NCBI GenBank assembly: GCA_016182965.1 | Contig: JACPFM010000026.1 | Location: forward strand, 156,190 to 220,189 | DNA length: 64,000 nucleotides | From: Deltaproteobacteria bacterium | Lineage (GTDB): Bacteria; Myxococcota_A; Polyangia; Polyangiales; JADJMO01 | Reading direction: 5' to 3' | Part shown: positions 63,514 through 64,000 of the stretch, one piece after another | How the letters are laid out: every line of letters begins with the position of its first letter | Position numbering within the stretch: the stretch's first letter is position 1 | The notes under the pieces: model-generated | The model's input: only the letters and a program-made list of their open reading frames with translations | Database searches by the model: none | Told to the model about the DNA's origin: nothing | Program-made: the position numbers and the translations under genes

Positions 63514-64000
63514 TCACTCGAGGAGCGCCGAGCCGATCAGCGCGACCCACTCGTTCTTCTGTTCGTAGCCCGGCTCGCCGTAGCTCCCGTCGATCGGCGC
63601 GTGCAGCAGGGTGATGCCGGTGATCGCGTGCACGCGCTCGAGGCCGCGGAGGATCGGGGTCTTGCCCACCGCGTCGACGGCGGCCGCGTGGGTCGAGGGG
63701 CGCGCGGAGGTCATCGAGACGATCTGGTAGACGCGCGGCGTCGGCGTGCACACGAACGGGGGCGAGCCGTTCGCCTTCGGCAGCGCGACCTCGCCGAGCG
63801 AGGACCAGCTGAGCGACGTGTAGAACGCGACCATCCCGCTGCGCGCGTCGACCGCGCCGATGCCGCCGAAGTCCCCGGGCGGATGGCTGAAGATCCAGGG
63901 CGTCGTGCTGGAGCCCTTCAGCAGCACGTCGAACGAGTCGATCGTGATGTACTTCGGATAGGGCCCGAGCGCCGCCCGCGCCGTCTTCTCGTCGATGACG
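63514..64000 (-). CDS. Hypothetical protein, truncated by the window edge
   Basis: The frame continues off the right edge; the last 161 residues or so are visible (VIDEKTARAALGPYPKYITI, then DSFDVLLKGSSTTPWIF, ARSGMVAFYTSLSWSSLGEV, TPTPRVYQIVSMTSARPSTH, VHAITGITLLHAPIDGSYGE). It is soluble and alpha/beta in character with no motif I recognise. It ends at the TGA at 63514, five bases before the Kazal lipoprotein start, so the two are co-transcribed. Confidence 0.65.
   Translation of the reverse strand, partial: VIDEKTARAALGPYPKYITIDSFDVLLKGSSTTPWIFSHPPGDFGGIGAVDARSGMVAFYTSLSWSSLGEVALPKANGSPPFVCTPTPRVYQIVSMTSARPSTHAAAVDAVGKTPILRGLERVHAITGITLLHAPIDGSYGEPGYEQKNEWVALIGSALLE

Overview
The window is very GC-rich DNA (local AT-rich spots stand out) with the gene style of a myxobacterium (Myxococcota, probably Polyangia). 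The signs are many Cys-rich lipoproteins, two membrane-anchored Ser/Thr kinases, a FHA/degenerate-GGDEF protein, a zinc-ribbon/TPR protein, a 2571-residue repeat protein, heavy use of GTG starts, and menaquinone made by the futalosine route. The taxon is inferred from gene content only. I found no rRNA, tRNA or CRISPR array.

Bases 1-13.8 kb are an eroded accessory region. Intact genes are ppnP, an MntA/HepT toxin-antitoxin pair, a Cys-rich lipoprotein, an FHA/GGDEF-like protein, one Uma2 nuclease, an unrecognised protein, a helicase-associated-domain protein and a second Cys-rich lipoprotein. Between them lie broken genes: a beta-helix protein, a phytoene-desaturase-like oxidoreductase, a frameshifted second Uma2 copy (a 444-bp direct repeat), two nucleotidyltransferase remnants, two OmpA-type remnants, and separate N- and C-terminal pieces of IS91-family transposases.

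Bases 13.8-31 kb are core-like: a DUF318 permease, then an eight-gene, translationally coupled menaquinone operon on the minus strand (menG, ubiX, an uncharacterised MqnE-like gene, mqnE, a fused mqnA-mqnC, mqnX, a UbiA-type prenyltransferase, and DAHP synthase). A 34-bp imperfect palindrome overlaps its promoter. Next come a receiver protein, a GAF protein, a Ser/Thr kinase, PhoH and TypA. The uncharacterised operon gene matches the two ends of MqnE but lacks the whole radical-SAM core; it is the most novel single item I see.

Bases 31-55 kb hold a zinc-ribbon/TPR protein, SppA (with an apparent one-base frameshift), the giant repeat protein, a coupled lipoprotein pair, a TPR protein, an EpmA-like lysyl ligase coupled to a small SPOUT methyltransferase, an OmpA-type protein, a beta-helix lipoprotein, an arrestin-like membrane protein coupled to a P-loop ATPase, and an ArsR/methyltransferase/DUF547 set.

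Bases 55-61 kb are a co-directional six-gene cluster: Ser/Thr kinase, lipoprotein, HELVH metallopeptidase lipoprotein, C39-like cysteine peptidase, an ECF sigma factor carrying its own transmembrane helix, and a serpin. This composition suggests a proteolysis-controlled membrane signalling module, which is a hypothesis. The right edge has a dipeptide-epimerase-like enzyme, a protein with a 16-residue upstream ORF, a Kazal-type inhibitor lipoprotein and a truncated gene. Several transcription units place a -10 hexamer seven bases before the start codon, which predicts leaderless mRNAs.
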